64,000 nucleotides of DNA from Liolophura sinensis (Eukaryota; Mollusca; Polyplacophora; Chitonida; Chitonidae): the NCBI RefSeq assembly GCF_032854445.1, contig NC_088306.1, positions 7,129,924 through 7,193,923 of the forward strand, written 5' to 3'. The notes beneath the pieces were generated by a model, which worked only from the letters and a program-made list of their open reading frames with translations, made no database searches and was not told the DNA's origin. A program made the translations under genes and the position numbers. Shown piece by piece: positions 46,645 through 59,065 of this stretch; position 1 is the stretch's first letter, and each line of letters starts with the position of its first letter.

Positions 46645-46934
46645 ACAATTCTGCACATTTTCTGCATTTTGAGTTAATCTTTAAACTTTATCAAGACTTG
46701 AGCATAATTTTAAAAAACGAAAACTGTAGGCAGTCATGTCAAAGCTGTAGCTTAGAGTTGAATGGCTATGTGCTGTATATTTATCCCTTGTGTGTTCCCT
46801 TCAACGCAAGCGTACTGATGCATCACACTAAACAGCTACCCGGCCTCTTGTCCCCAGGTCCAGTTACCCACCTGCATCGCACCAGATTGAGAAAGTGTTT
46901 TCTTTTGCCATTCTCTGAGTGAATCAGTGAGTGC

Positions 46935-47125
46935 TTGGGGCTTAACGTCGTACTTGTAATGTCCCTCCTTGTTGCAGGAGGGATTTACACCGCTCTTTTA
47001 TCTAGTGCTGCTTCACTGAGACGACTTACCGAAGGCAAGTAAGTCGCCCCGCCCGAGCCATTATACTGATACGGATCAACCAGTCGTTGCACTATCCCCT
47101 TCATGCTGAACGCCAAGCGAGGAAG
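46935..47125 (-). mobile_element. SINE family B copy
   Basis: The reverse complement matches 38500-38670: TTGGCGTTCAGCATGAAGGG, TGATCCGTATCAGTATAATG, CCTGCAACAAGGAGGGACAT. Confidence 0.85.
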
Positions 47126-47367
47126 TTACAACTTCCTCTTTAGTTGCCAGTCTCTGTCTCAAATACTCTTGTATTTGTGTTCTTCAAGAACTGGACATTT
47201 TCAGTACTGTCGGTAGCTGTTGTGGATAGCTTTGACTTTGTCTTGCTAGGGTATGTGCTTCATGTGCCAAAAACATCAAAGCTGAACAAACACCTTCTTC
47301 TTTTCCTTGGGTTGAAATATTTGTTAACTCTCCAGTGTCAGTTCTATTAATATACATGTGAGGTACA

Positions 47368-47611
47368 TTATAGCAAAACCAGAGCAGCAACGACAGTGTG
47401 GTAGTTCTGAAATCGTCACGCGTAACAATCGAAATACACCATCTTGTCATTTTATCTCAGTTATAGGATTCGATTCTAACTGTTCGTGTAATTTTAAGTA
47501 GTTAAGTAGTTACAAATTACACGCCTCTTAGCACCATGACTTAAGCTGGATTATGCAAAAAAGAAAGTGATTAGTTGCAATTTATCAGACGTCACTGGAC
47601 AAGAATTACTC
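47368..47611 (-). mobile_element. Dispersed repeat family E
   Basis: An inverted copy: AAAACCAGAGCAGCAACGAC, ACACGCCTCTTAGCACCATG and CAGACGTCACTGGACAAGAA. Confidence 0.75.
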
Positions 47612-48200
47612 TACTTCTTACCCAGAATTCCCCCTTGAGAAAAAACGCGTTCAGTTAAAGGATAATATGGATATAACAATATTAATTAAAAACATTAGTA
47701 ATCAAAATGTTGAGGGACATTTAAATAGGCTCTGTCTGTTTGTCGATCCTTATTTATGTCTTTGAATAACATATTCTTTAGAAAAAATTTTAAAAAACCC
47801 AATTGTTTTACAGCTGATTTTGTTACATGGAGGCACGGATTCGTTACCATAATTTCATGCTTATGGAAGACATTAAACAAGTTTTAAGAAATAAAACCTA
47901 ATAAAAAAAAACCGTGTGAGAATCACCGGAAATATTTGTTAAATTCAAATTTTGTCTCTGGGAAAACACATTAAGGTATATGTGTTTCGTTTAAGAGGTT
48001 TTAAAAAATTGGTTCTATTTTAGTGCATCAAAATTGTGTTCCACAATGCAATATTTCTTGTACATAATGACAATTGTACGTAATACACAGGTTACCGAAG
48101 CGCGAAAAAGTGCACTGAATAAATCGAATTCATACAGATGAATAATCAAGTTAATAATTCTAAACATTACAGTAAATACCCTAGGTAATATATAGCCGGC
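47612..48200. other. Unassigned intron sequence
   Basis: Nothing is recognised. A C-rich tract begins at 48201. Confidence 0.4.
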
Positions 48201-48342
48201 ATCCCCTCCACACACCACACACCACCACCCCCACCCCCCAACCCCCTCTACGTGCCGCTTCCACCCTGGTACCTCTAAAAGATAAGTAAGAATCGAAATC
48301 AACAGCATTTCTGCATCCCTCTCTCTCTCTCTCTCTCTCTCG
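48201..48342. repeat. C-rich tract and (CT)n microsatellite
   Basis: CCACC-type low-complexity sequence lies at 48205-48250 and (CT)12-13 at 48317-48342. Confidence 0.9.
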
Positions 48343-50600
48343 CTTTTCGAGCGTAATGTTCCTCGCATTGAAAACGAACTCTGAAAAATGGACCCCTTTT
48401 TCTTTCCTGGCTGAAAACGGACCGCCTTCCGTTCAGTCAGCTGGAAAGTTTAACCCAAAGTGGAGACGACATTGACGAATACGGTAAAGCGGCTGATGAT
48501 AACAATGCACAGGCGATATATCATAGACGGTTCACAGGAACCGATGATTCGGGGTCCACTTCTACCAGCTGAAGTAGCAAAAAGGATATGATAGTGCATG
48601 ATTTATTGGAAGTGGTGATATTGAATTCTGGCAAGCGTGTCACATCGGGAAGTTCGTTTTGGATTGTACAGAACAGATTCTTGTGCAACGATATGGATCT
48701 TCCCAGACCCGTATCGTGTTTACTTTGAATTTGCAACCCACAAATCAATTTTTCTCAAGAGAAGACTTTTTTCTGTCAATGCGTTTTTTTTAGAGTTTTT
48801 TTTATAGTAATCGTGTCATCTTGGAAATGATTCTTTGCTAAACAAAACAAGTTGGATACGTTTTCGCTTTCAGTTCTGATCTTTTTGAACTCTCTTTGAA
48901 CATCTCTCCTTTATAAAAAAAGCAATTAAAATCTATTAAAACAGTGTCACACTTGTGTGTGATGGAAAAACTAAAAAAAACCGAATGTGTCAAGATTTTG
49001 AAGTTTCACTGATTTGTAGCCGCACCACTTCTGTAACTTCAATTCAATGTGCCTGTTTACTTCAAAGATGTAAGAATATATATAGAACATCCAGGACACA
49101 CAATATTTCCAATCTTTTGTTATATTCAGCTAATTTGGTGTTTTATGACATACTTAAAACATCACTACTTCCAGAATAGCTTTATGCGACTCAATTTAGC
49201 CTTAGAAACTCAAGCCAGTTCACTCCATTACACATGTGTTAAATGTTTTATTGAGCACAGATGTATATGCCTGTATAGCTAAAGGTTAAACTTTGGAGTG
49301 GCAAATGAAGTGTTTCGTGTACAAATGAACGTGCCTTAAACATGTATGTTTTCACAAAAGTGGGTGTAGTACCCTTCTTAGAAAGCAGATAATGTTACAT
49401 AACGCGATGGTTGATATAATGAATATCTAATGTCAGATATGTTCTTTGCGGGTTTTTTTCTTCTTCATTGCACATGCTGTACTGTGCCATTTAATGATTG
49501 ATGTTGTGTTTGTAAAATCGCGAAACACACAAGCGCCACTTATACATTTTACAGTCTCTATAAATTATATCTAATACAATTTACTCTCTTATCACTCAGG
49601 AAAGATAGGATTCTGTCAATTTGAACACATTAATTATTAGCCTGTTCTTTACAAAAAAATCGCAGAATTTCGGCACCATTAAAGAATACCACAGCTAGAT
49701 TTTGACCAAAAAAATGTACTGAACGTGTCAGTAGGTGGGAATCATCATGACTCGAGTTGGCGGAGATCGTTGGAAACTTAATTCCTAGAGATGTTAGTGT
49801 CATAACCACTAAAACTGTCGACTTGTGGCAATCAAACTGAGGCGTGACTTTATCGGGACTTTGCCGAGCTGTTAAACTGATAGGCCCGTGAAGATTCAAA
49901 GGTCAGAGATGAACAAGTCTCAGGAAAGCACGCACCAACCTTCCTCCATTCCGTATCGAATTTGACAGCAGTGAAACGTAAAAAAAAAAGCTCGTGCGCT
50001 TCCCCGAGAACCTAGCTAGAACACTTCCGACTTTAATAAACCCTCTAAGTGCCGACTCAAAACTGCTTTTCAGAAAATGTGCATTAAAAACATCGCAAGT
50101 GATGCATTGCAATCATGTCTGATTTAAGTTGGTGTCTTTTTTTTAGTTTTTGCACCTCGTCAAGGAAATTGCATTTAGATCCACATGACAAAATAACAGG
50201 GTCAAATTTGTGAGAAGATATTTGCAGCAGAAAGCTTTTCCGGGTTTTAAACAGTACAATACTACAGTCCCTGGAATTATTCGCCTGTCGACCAAAACCT
50301 TTTTTTTTTTAATTTTTGGCCTCTCAACTAAGCGTAAAGACGTTAAGATGCTAAATATCCGTGGCGTTGATCATTGGGTCGAATTTCGCTCCTTCAATTT
50401 CGCTCCTTCGCATGCGCACACGCCACTGATACTAAATTGCTGGTATGTCGATTTCAATAGCTTTTATACCATCACAAGATAATGAATAGATTTGCAATGT
50501 CACTGAGTGTCTTAACCGACTTAATGTACAGAGCACTGTCTCAGTCACACAACAGGCATTTGCTTACCGTCTAATGTTACCCCTGGCAATTTTATTGGTC
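48343..50600. other. Unassigned intron sequence
   Basis: 48410-48730 is complex, non-repetitive sequence that could be a conserved element. No exon is recognised. Confidence 0.35.
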
Positions 50601-50601
50601 G

Positions 50602-50605
50602 ATAT

Positions 50606-50700
<95 letters not shown>
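50602..50700. repeat. (TA)n microsatellite
   Basis: TACATACA leads into more than 40 TA units. Confidence 0.97.
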
Positions 50701-50704
<4 letters not shown>

Positions 50705-51554
50705 GCAAGCTGGGAAGGAAAAAAGTGGTCTTTCTGGCATGTAGTGTGGATTTAAGGATGCACAAATCATAGGTATTGTTGTTCACTAGCGATCAAGTGA
50801 GACACATGCACAAGGAACGTTGAAATGTGAGAAATACAAAAGACATGGATGTGTTGATATCTGATGTAACGGATCATGAAAAATTTGCCGAGCGTAACAC
50901 GCGTTTAGGCTATTTAATCAAGACTCACATTCACACGTCGTAGAACTAACTACCACGAGCTTTAAAAAGCAGTTACAACTTGCAGCCTCTTGTAAATTTT
51001 ATGACAACAAGTACCGCAGTGATGAGATACGTTGCCACAGTAAATTCCCCCGTTTTAGTGTTGCCAGAGCGTCGTAAGACGTGCTCCTGTTTGAATTACA
51101 GAGGAAATGGTGACATATATCTTCACACATATATCTTCGCACACTACAAATATGTGGCAACATTCAGTTTGACATGTGTATGGGTGTTTTGCTATTAAAC
51201 TATTGATAATCTTATCGTTTTAATTATTTAACATTTAAACGGAGTACTAAACTTCAGGGAGACTCGAATTAACCACTGCCTTTCCCCAGGTATCTGGAGA
51301 ATTTCTTGGTTTGAAGTCTACATATGACTGAAAAATAGGTAATTACGACGCCAAACCTCAAGCACACATACGAAACTATGACTTTCTTAAAGAAGCAAAC
51401 GAAAGCCTTTGATCGTTTTTTTTTTCCCGAAAAAGTAATATCCCTGTTAGGCTATTCCTGTTGCGGTCTTGTCATAGGTTATTAACATTGATTCATCAGG
51501 ACAAGGTTTCCTTGTAACAGACTCATCTTAATACTTATTTATTTTATGTGCTGC
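50701..51554. other. Unassigned intron sequence
   Basis: Nothing is recognised. Confidence 0.4.
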
Positions 51555-51645
51555 TCACTGGAATGGTATGTCAAGGACACCCACCCAGAAATGACGCCCA
51601 CGCTGTCACACTAGGTACTGTACTGATACCTAACAGACCATGCAA
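51555..51645 (-). mobile_element. SINE-like fragment related to family C
   Basis: The reverse complement reads CTAGTGTGACAGCGTGGGCG, then GGGTGGGTGTCCTTGACAT and CCAGTGAGCAGCAC. This is the same block order as the C body but diverged. Confidence 0.4.
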
Positions 51646-52477
51646 TGGTTACCGCTGTCCATTCATGAGAGTCAAATGAAGAAATAAGAGGTCTTTTGTT
51701 ATTACGATATCTCACGACCAAACATCACAAAAATATATCTGTACGTCTCTATTCTTATATTTGGTCTCGTCTGATCATTTCTTTTAAGGCTAGGAAATGT
51801 ATACAGGAAATGTACAGCTGTTGATCAGACAAAAACCTGTGGGATAATTCAGGCCCACCATATCCACGGAACGTATCAAGTGGATTGCCTTCAGTTTGTA
51901 GTGTGTAGGCTGAAGTACTCTGAATTTTCCAGGAGCATTGGATTCCAAGTCCAAACAGCAAACTGACATAATCGACTAGTTGCTCGACTTTAATTCACTT
52001 GTTATAATGCATGTAGTCATTTCATTTTAGGGTTGTAAGCAAAGTGTCTATTTTGTGCGAAACATTTGTGGTAACACAACCAAAGATTATTTTCTGTGTT
52101 CGTCCCATTTAGCTTTTCGCCTTATTTTGATACTAATTTCTCATTAGTTTTGCTAAGAACGCGGCCTATTTTGAAGAGCCGGATATGCTATTATTATTTT
52201 GCTATTTAGAGCGTAAGTGTAGTGATTAGCTCGAGGAAAGACGAGTTTTCTCCTAATGTATAAAGAGGGCAGGATTTTTAAGGACGTGACCTCTTCAGAT
52301 AATGATCTGAATAAACGCGATTTCACGGTTTTGCGCTTGGAACGTAAATAGAGTCACGTGGTGCTGCTTGACCATTAAGCACGCGCGGTTCAGTTACGTG
52401 GGCATTCGCTTGGCCAATTCTACCTCTTTCCGGCATCCTGACTGTTTATGTTTCAAAGTGTGACCTACTTGACCGTA
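51646..52477. other. Unassigned intron sequence
   Basis: Nothing is recognised. Confidence 0.4.
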
Positions 52478-52728
52478 TATGGCGACGCAGGGATTCCGTA
52501 GCTAAGAGGATTAACACGCCAGCACGGAGCAATGACCCAGAAGCCTCTCACCAATGTGGTAGCTGTGATTTTAAATCTGGATTCCCCTCCGGCCATACGT
52601 GGTAAGGATGGTCGTGGGTTTCCCCTAGGCTCTGGCCGGTTTCTTCCCACCATAATGCTGGCTGCTGTCGCATAAGTGAAATATTCTTGAGTACGGCGTA
52701 AAACACCAATCAAATAAAGAAATAGTAT
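52478..52728 (+). mobile_element. SINE family A in sense orientation
   Basis: A decayed tRNA-like head (GATTCCGTAGCTAAGAGGAT) is followed by GACCCAGAAGCCTCTCACC, the body GGTCGTGGGTTTCCCC and the end GAGTACGGCGTAAAACACCA with AATCAAATAAAG. Confidence 0.92.
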
Positions 52729-53055
52729 AAGGCAATTAGACCGCTTGTTTAGAGCAGATTTCAACTGAAGTTAAGAACGGCGGCGTACAAAAAGATCAAT
52801 AAGTAAATAAGAAATGACTATTCATGCCTAGCAAATTTTGATACTTTCTTTCCTGTTTATGAATAATAAACTTAGAATCGTTTTCCGGCGTTATTAACGT
52901 CATTATCAATCTATTGATATCAACTGCAATATCCTAAAACTATCACTGTCGCTGAATAATCTCAAACTACAGCGATACCTTTATCATTCTTTGGAAGAAA
53001 AGTACTCCTTCAACTCTCGACATAAGCACTCGGTTAATCCTTCACGCACAGCGGT

Positions 53056-53195
53056 CTGTCAGCAGCCTGCCGATGGTTGTGGGTTCCCCCGCCTCTGTAC
53101 GGTTTCCTCCCAATATATTTTTCTGGCCGCTGTCGCGTAAATTAAATATTTGCTGAATTCGACTTAAAACACAATGAAATAAATCAATAAATCAA
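53056..53195 (+). mobile_element. SINE family A, 3' half
   Basis: GCCTGCCGATGGTTGTGGGT begins a diverged copy that ends in an AAATAAATCAATAAATC tail. Confidence 0.8.
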
Positions 53196-53420
53196 CTCAA
53201 TAGATTTTTTACTTGATCAAGTATACTGTAGCCAAATGCGTAATTTTGTGCCTCACACTGTTTAAAATTTAAGTAGGTACCTTTGCACTGTCTTAAAGCG
53301 ATTGTATATTAAATCTGATGACAGCACAGCATTTTGAGTATTTCTAGACCAGTGACGTCTAATAAATTGTAATTAACATTACTGCATTTTTTTTATCTCG
53401 TTCTCCTTAAGTCAAGGTAC

Positions 53421-53452
53421 GGGGTGGGGTGTTGGGGGTGGGGGGGGGGGGG
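53421..53452 (+). repeat. G-rich tract, G-quadruplex motif
   Basis: Four or more G runs of at least four are separated by short loops, ending in a long G run. Confidence 0.85.
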
Positions 53453-53559
53453 AGATGGATGTGTAAATTGCTACTATTTCTGCATTTACATGAACAATTA
53501 GAATAAAACATCGACAGAGGTAAACTGACAAAAGGCAGTGTGTATGAGAATTTGCCAGC

Positions 53560-53850
53560 TACCACACTGTCGTCGCTTTTCTGTGTTTTTCTCTCTATGC
53601 TGTACGTCCATCACACTGTCGTCGCTGCTCTGGTTTTATTCTGTATACTGTACGTCTATCACACTGTCGTCGCTGCTCTGGTTTTCCTCTCTATGCTGTA
53701 GGTCTATCACACTGTCGTCGCTGCTCTGGTTTTCCTCTCTATGCTGTAGGTCTATCACACTGTCGTCGCTGCTCTGGTTTTACTCTGTATACTGTAGGTC
53801 TATCACACTGTCGTCGCTGCTCTGGTTTTTCTCACCATACTGTACCTCTT
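53560..53850 (+). repeat. 48-bp minisatellite, about six units
   Basis: The unit is TATCACACTGTCGTCGCTGC then TCTGGTTTTCCTCTCTATGC and TGTAGGTC. It is the 3' end of family E in tandem. The length is a multiple of three, so a frame stays open through it by chance. Confidence 0.95.
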
Positions 53851-54527
53851 TAATCATATTAAGTAAAGATCATAGGATTTACAGTGAACATAATAATGTA
53901 AAACGGTAACGATGAGAAGCAATAAGGGTACAAACGTAGAAACTATCCAGTTTCATCCCATTCAGTAGCTTGAGCTTCTCATTACACTTTATTGTTTCTG
54001 AATAAGCAAGTCTGTACGCCACACTGTTTAACGTTGTAAGAAAACGTATATGTAATACGGTAACATTACAGAGAAACAAGCCACTCAGTAACTTTGCATT
54101 TCGCCAAAAGCACTGCACCTAGAGAAGAAAGCCTATGTGTCACACTGTTTAAGATTTTTAAGAAAACGTATATCTAAGCAATAAGAAGGAACGAGGGCAT
54201 AGACATTTTTACTCCATATCGCCTATATCAATAACTTTTCATTTGACCTGCCTTACTTCTCCATCCCCTGAAGTTAGATATTTGTTGTTGTTTTTTCGAT
54301 GCGTTAATGGACTCCTCGTTGTCTCTGGAGTGGACAGCTTGGGAATGGAAAAGCTATCGATGAATTTCACAATAGGTTAGTGATTTTCTATGGGAGGCGA
54401 TGGTGTCTTCTATTCTTGTAATACCAACATTTTTGCATCATAATGGCATTGCAAGAATAGCTAGGCTTGCGTGTAAGTCGATTCCACAGACTGGTATTCT
54501 GGCGTGCAAGGCACATTACTCAACATA
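53851..54527. other. Unassigned intron sequence
   Basis: A direct repeat is visible: GTCACACTGTTTAAGATT near 54138 resembles 54018. Nothing else is recognised. Confidence 0.4.
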
Positions 54528-54553
54528 CCCCCCCCCCCCCCACCCTCCCCCAG
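54528..54553 (-). repeat. Poly-C tract
   Basis: A run of 14 C is followed by ACCCTCCCCC. The minus strand has a G-quadruplex-type motif. Confidence 0.9.
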
Positions 54554-54961
54554 ATACTACCTGACCAAGGCTTTCATCCCATCAAACTATGTGTCTACAC
54601 GCTTGAACGAGATCGATGAAGATCATACACGTGACGACATGAATGCTAGTAAGTATACTTGTAACTTCTCTTGTCTGCGCGGTCACTAGAACTACTTCAC
54701 ATTTCCCGCGTGGTGAATCGGACAACCTCTTAGACTTCACAACGGCTCTTGAAGGCAGAGTTTCCATCCCATCTCCATCCCCAGCTTTCCCAAGGGAAAC
54801 TGTAGACATCCTCTCAATAGACAAAACGGCCTTTGTAAGGTTTGTTAAACCCCAGTGAATCTCTACAGCACCTTCAAAATGTCAGGTTGACCGCAGCAAA
54901 CGCATTGTGTTGAAATGGTTGCTTTTCCAGCAGGTCTACAGATTACAGGAGAATTAAAGGG

Positions 54962-55030
54962 GAAGTAAGCAGGCAGAGCCCAGGGGAAACCCAAGACCCA
55001 AGGTTCCCACATACGGCCGGCGAAGGCACG
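54962..55030 (-). mobile_element. SINE family A scrap
   Basis: GGCAGAGCCCAGGGGAAACC and ACATACGGCCGGCGAAGG match the middle of family A. Confidence 0.6.
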
Positions 55031-56029
55031 AACAAAAAGCTAGAAATATATCCTATCCAATTTTCATTAGCATATAGATATACTAGTGGAACCATTCAGT
55101 GTATGTTTGTACAAATGTAATATGGTAGTAGCAAATTGCCACGGTGTTGTTGCAGATGCGAAATGTAACACACCCCTTTTGTTGCCCTGGTTGTCATTGC
55201 AACTTTGAGATAAAAATGAGCCGGACCCTATATTGTGACCTATGTTTTCATCAAACATCTGAATTCACCTGAGATGATTCTGTCGCTCTGACCCTCCTGT
55301 TTGCCTGAGTTGGACCCCATTTCGTAACCCCTGTTGTCATCAAGGAAATATATGAGCTCATCCTCTGATACGTCCACCACTTTGTGACTGCTGGTTTTTG
55401 TCGTATACCATCGTCATCGCCAGTTTTGCCAACAAAAGTGCACACCGGAAAGCGTTCAAGGGACCGGCTATTTCCTCCTTAGGCAAGATTGCTGGTGTCG
55501 CATATGAAACAGGAAGTACATGGCACGTGTGCCATTTGAAGTGTATTGCATTAGAAAAGTGTTTGTTAACCTACCCGCTAGAGACTCAATGTGGGAAAGC
55601 TATTGTTACCAATCTATTTTCTGTGTAGCCCGTGAAATTGGTTTCTATTTTTGTCAAACATCTTACTGTTTGATAACGAAAAAACTCATTGCCTTTGAAG
55701 CTGACAAATTTAGAACGGTTGAAATCGAGCTGTTCGTATGTTCCAGGAGAAGCAAGTTGTATTGCAGCTTCCACCTTACGTCGCCAACTTGTCATCCACA
55801 ATTTCTACCTTCAACATATGAAGATGGACACCAAGATGTAATCTGCTTACGAATGCTGCTCACGACGGTCCCTTGTCAAATAACTGGTTTAGTTGTGTTT
55901 ATCGCAGATCTTAGATGCCCAGAGATATTTCAATTCGACTCACCTGTGGTCACCAATGTATTGTAATCTGGGATGTTGTGTGAATACACAAGTTCTCTCT
56001 TGCCTGAATTAAGGTATCAATTGCCAGAA
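55031..56029. other. Unassigned intron sequence with a 148-codon open frame
   Basis: The frame at 55520-55966 is Cys-rich by composition but has no recognised domain. A shorter frame opens at 55398. It is not called as a gene. Confidence 0.3.
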
Positions 56030-56200
56030 TGGTAGATTAAGATTGGAATCTTTGAACCAGGAACGCAATATCCGGTACGGTAAACGGAGTGCTTTAGCTG
56101 CCGGCTGGACATTGAGCAGTAATAGGACACGCGATTAGGCCTAGATTAAAGGTTATAATGGCACCCAGCTGTTGTGAGGAACGGATTAATCCAGCCGGTT
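56030..56200. promoter_or_regulatory. Cluster of OTX/CRX-type GATTA sites
   Basis: GATTA cores lie at 56035, 56133 and 56144, and the palindrome GGATTAATCC at 56183-56192. Paired-class K50 homeodomain factors (OTX, CRX, PITX, goosecoid) bind TAATCC. Function is inferred. Confidence 0.35.
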
Positions 56201-58864
56201 GCATTTCGTGTGATATTCTCCCATTCACTTACCCATTTGGCCTGACCATTGAAATTTGATATCGGTTCTATTGATATCCGCCAAAACACATAAATATTAA
56301 TCGAATTTCGCTTCACTTCTTGTGTTTCTCTTAAAAACAGATTCCAGTCCAGTCGATGTAATAGGCCTACCTGGGCAATAAATGTAGAAATTAATAACCA
56401 CATGGCCACAATCTGTTAGGAATTCCCATAACCATGATAGATCAAGCCTTTACGGTGAACCTGAGTGCATTTTACAGGACCATTTATCTTACTCCATGAT
56501 GCCTACAAAAAGTCCACTTTTGATATTTAAACGGCCACCTTTAAACATCTGAGTTGGTCGCAATGACATGGAGGCTTAATGTGTTGTTTTCAGTTTGGCA
56601 CTGAAAAGCATTTACCTAGATGAATGAATTAGCTAAGAAACTCTGTCAGTTATTCAAAGCGAGGTAAACAATACGCTTCTACGTAACATTATCTATAGCA
56701 ACCTTAGCTATGACCCTTCCTTTGGTCATGTAATCCTTAGCTCTGGCGGATCTTTGAGTACAAAGAGGTCGAAACTATACTTCTGTGTGGAGATGTTACA
56801 TCGCCCCTTCTTCCAAACCAAATGTTATAAACTAGGTACTAACGTCAATACTTGTATCAACGCATAGTTCCATAGTATTGTTAATGTTGAAAGCCATGTA
56901 CACTGCGCATAGTGTCAACGTGCAATGAACCAAGTAACACTACGCCTAATACCACATTAGCAATATAGTGCCTCCACCGATTTCCTGTCTCCTGTTACCC
57001 AAGAATAAAGCAAAGCACTCAGATACAGTACGTCTCTGTGGTGAACCTTTAATAGCATTCGTCTCTTTTTTTGTGCGAGTTGTTCCGTGTACATACACGT
57101 ACCCCAGTGCAGATGAGAAAGGCTGGGCTTTAATGGAGGTGTTAAGAGCTTGTTTTTGAATGGCCCATGGTGTTAGTCAGGTTCGAGGTCTAAAGATCAT
57201 CCTTTGTTACCCCCCACAACGCCTCTATTTATGGGTAGTATATAACCGATTCCATGAAGGCTCTTCAATGGATCAACACCTTGGCTGATGGCAGGAAAGC
57301 TCGGTCAGTGTTCTCAGAAGCATTCCGACAACAAATCATGTAACTGCGGAATACCGTGGTAAATGCTCTTCAGTGAAAACTGACAGTTCACACGGATGTC
57401 CATGCCCAATGATGTTTTTGTCGATGTGTCCCCGCTTATGCTGTTGTAATCGATTCATGAGCTGGCTATCAAGTGGTAATAGAAACGTGAAGTCTCCGAT
57501 CTTACGTCCGGTCGTAGGATCATCCATTCTGCTTTTCAGTCACTCTGACATTTCCATATATGCAAGCAATCCCCACTTTAGAATTCTGTTTCCAAAGCGA
57601 ATCAATTGCCATAGATTTTGCCTTGCTTGTTTTCTTGCCTGTAGAATTTGTTCGCTCTTTCCACGTTATTTTTTAGCTGGTCTTGACGCCAAAAATCGCT
57701 GTAACCATGCCGCGTTCGAACAACATGCCACAGACACCAGACAAGAAACCCTACGAAATCCATGTATACAGATAAGGGATCAGTGCTTGGTAGATTTCGT
57801 TATGGCGAGCGCCAATATATACAGTATCTACCTATAGGTTTAGTCGAGAAGAATTTAACCCGGCTCTCCCTTCTATCTTCTAAGGCGAACGCTTATTAAT
57901 TTTGCCAGTGTCACCTCAATCCTTTTAATACACTAGTCCACACGTGCATGTGCATTCATTTTGTCCTCTGACAAGCAAGCACTGTCGCTTGGTATGCTTC
58001 GGTGTTTTGTTTTTCCGCAATATGTTGTTGAGAATCTGGATTTAAATACAATGCATGGTATTAAAATTAAATTGTAGTGTTAATAAATAATTCTATGAAG
58101 ATTTCGTTGAACTTTGACTTGGAAAATTATTATTTCTGTTCTATGGAACAGTGTTGCTTCTGACCATTTTTATCATTCCGTTTAAATCTGAATTTAGATA
58201 CGGTCATATATATTAAAGATACCTTAAGTAAATGGATGACGTTAAAAGCAAAGAAAATAACCATGAAACGAAAGGAAGAAAGACCATTAAAACTTTCTAG
58301 AAAAATAGTTTTGATTTGTTTTACAATTTGTTTGACCTAATAAAATTCATTGAAATATTTTTTCTATGACGGCCTAATCTGACCACAATGAAACCAGTGA
58401 CATCAATGGTTTTTATTATTTAACAGACATTAGGCTGTTGCATTTCATCATTCAAAATGCATACGGAGATCTACGAATACATTAGCTAATTTCACCTAAA
58501 AACAAATTATTTTAGGTAAAAAGTATACGCGTGTCGTATTTGATACCTTCTGCTTCACAACTGACCACTGTAGAATTTGATCTTTTAACACAATTTTACC
58601 TGGTGAGAAAAAGTCTAGAAAAAAGTAAATCCAGCCATTTTCCTGGTCTTTCATCCAGTATACTTCATTTGAGAGTGGTCTTTGCCTTTAAGCTATTGAC
58701 ATGGAATCTCGAGCAATCGGCATGTATTATGTACGAACCTCCTATATATCAGTTAAATTTTGAGCCGACCAACCGAGGCATCATTATTTCTTCCTGATCG
58801 TCTGTTGATAATATCGCCCTCTCTTCTCTCTCTTCGTTGTCCAGGTTTCAATAACTAAAATCTA
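56201..58864. other. Unassigned intron sequence
   Basis: A 154-codon plus frame at 57373-57837 is unrecognised. Nothing else is seen. Confidence 0.4.
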
Positions 58865-58970
58865 TGCTTCTAAACAGATATTCGTATCCCAGCCATCAAC
58901 CAAAAAGGACGTTCGGGGTCAGTAATCCCAAGGTTTAGCACAATCAAAGAACTAAGAAGGTGTACAGAGC
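58865..58970 (-). mobile_element. SINE family D fragment
   Basis: The reverse complement carries GGGATTACTGACCCCGAACG, then TCCTTTTTGGTTGATGGCTG. Confidence 0.7.
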
Positions 58971-59007
58971 ACGGCTATAGTCTTGCTTTTGGATTGGCTG
59001 GGTAATA

Positions 59008-59065
59008 GATTTATTTATTTCATGTGATTGTTGTTTTACGCTGGACTAAAGATTTAAGCCTTCCG
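59008..59065 (-). mobile_element. SINE family A remnant
   Basis: TTTATTTATTTCATGTGATT and GTTTTACGCTGGACTAAAGA are a decayed 3' end. A possible head remnant lies near 59140-59175. Confidence 0.5.

Larger units (their letters stand above)
53296..53850 (+). mobile_element. Family E copy with tandemly expanded 3' end
   Basis: It is collinear with 7140-7412 but carries a G-rich insert at 53421-53452, and its final block is amplified into the 48-bp array. Confidence 0.8.

Noticed and set aside
53538-53909. 123-codon repeat protein
   Set aside because: It is an open frame through the 48-bp minisatellite derived from family E.
57373-57837. 154-codon Cys-rich protein
   Set aside because: No signal peptide, domain or splice context was recognised, and composition looks like chance.
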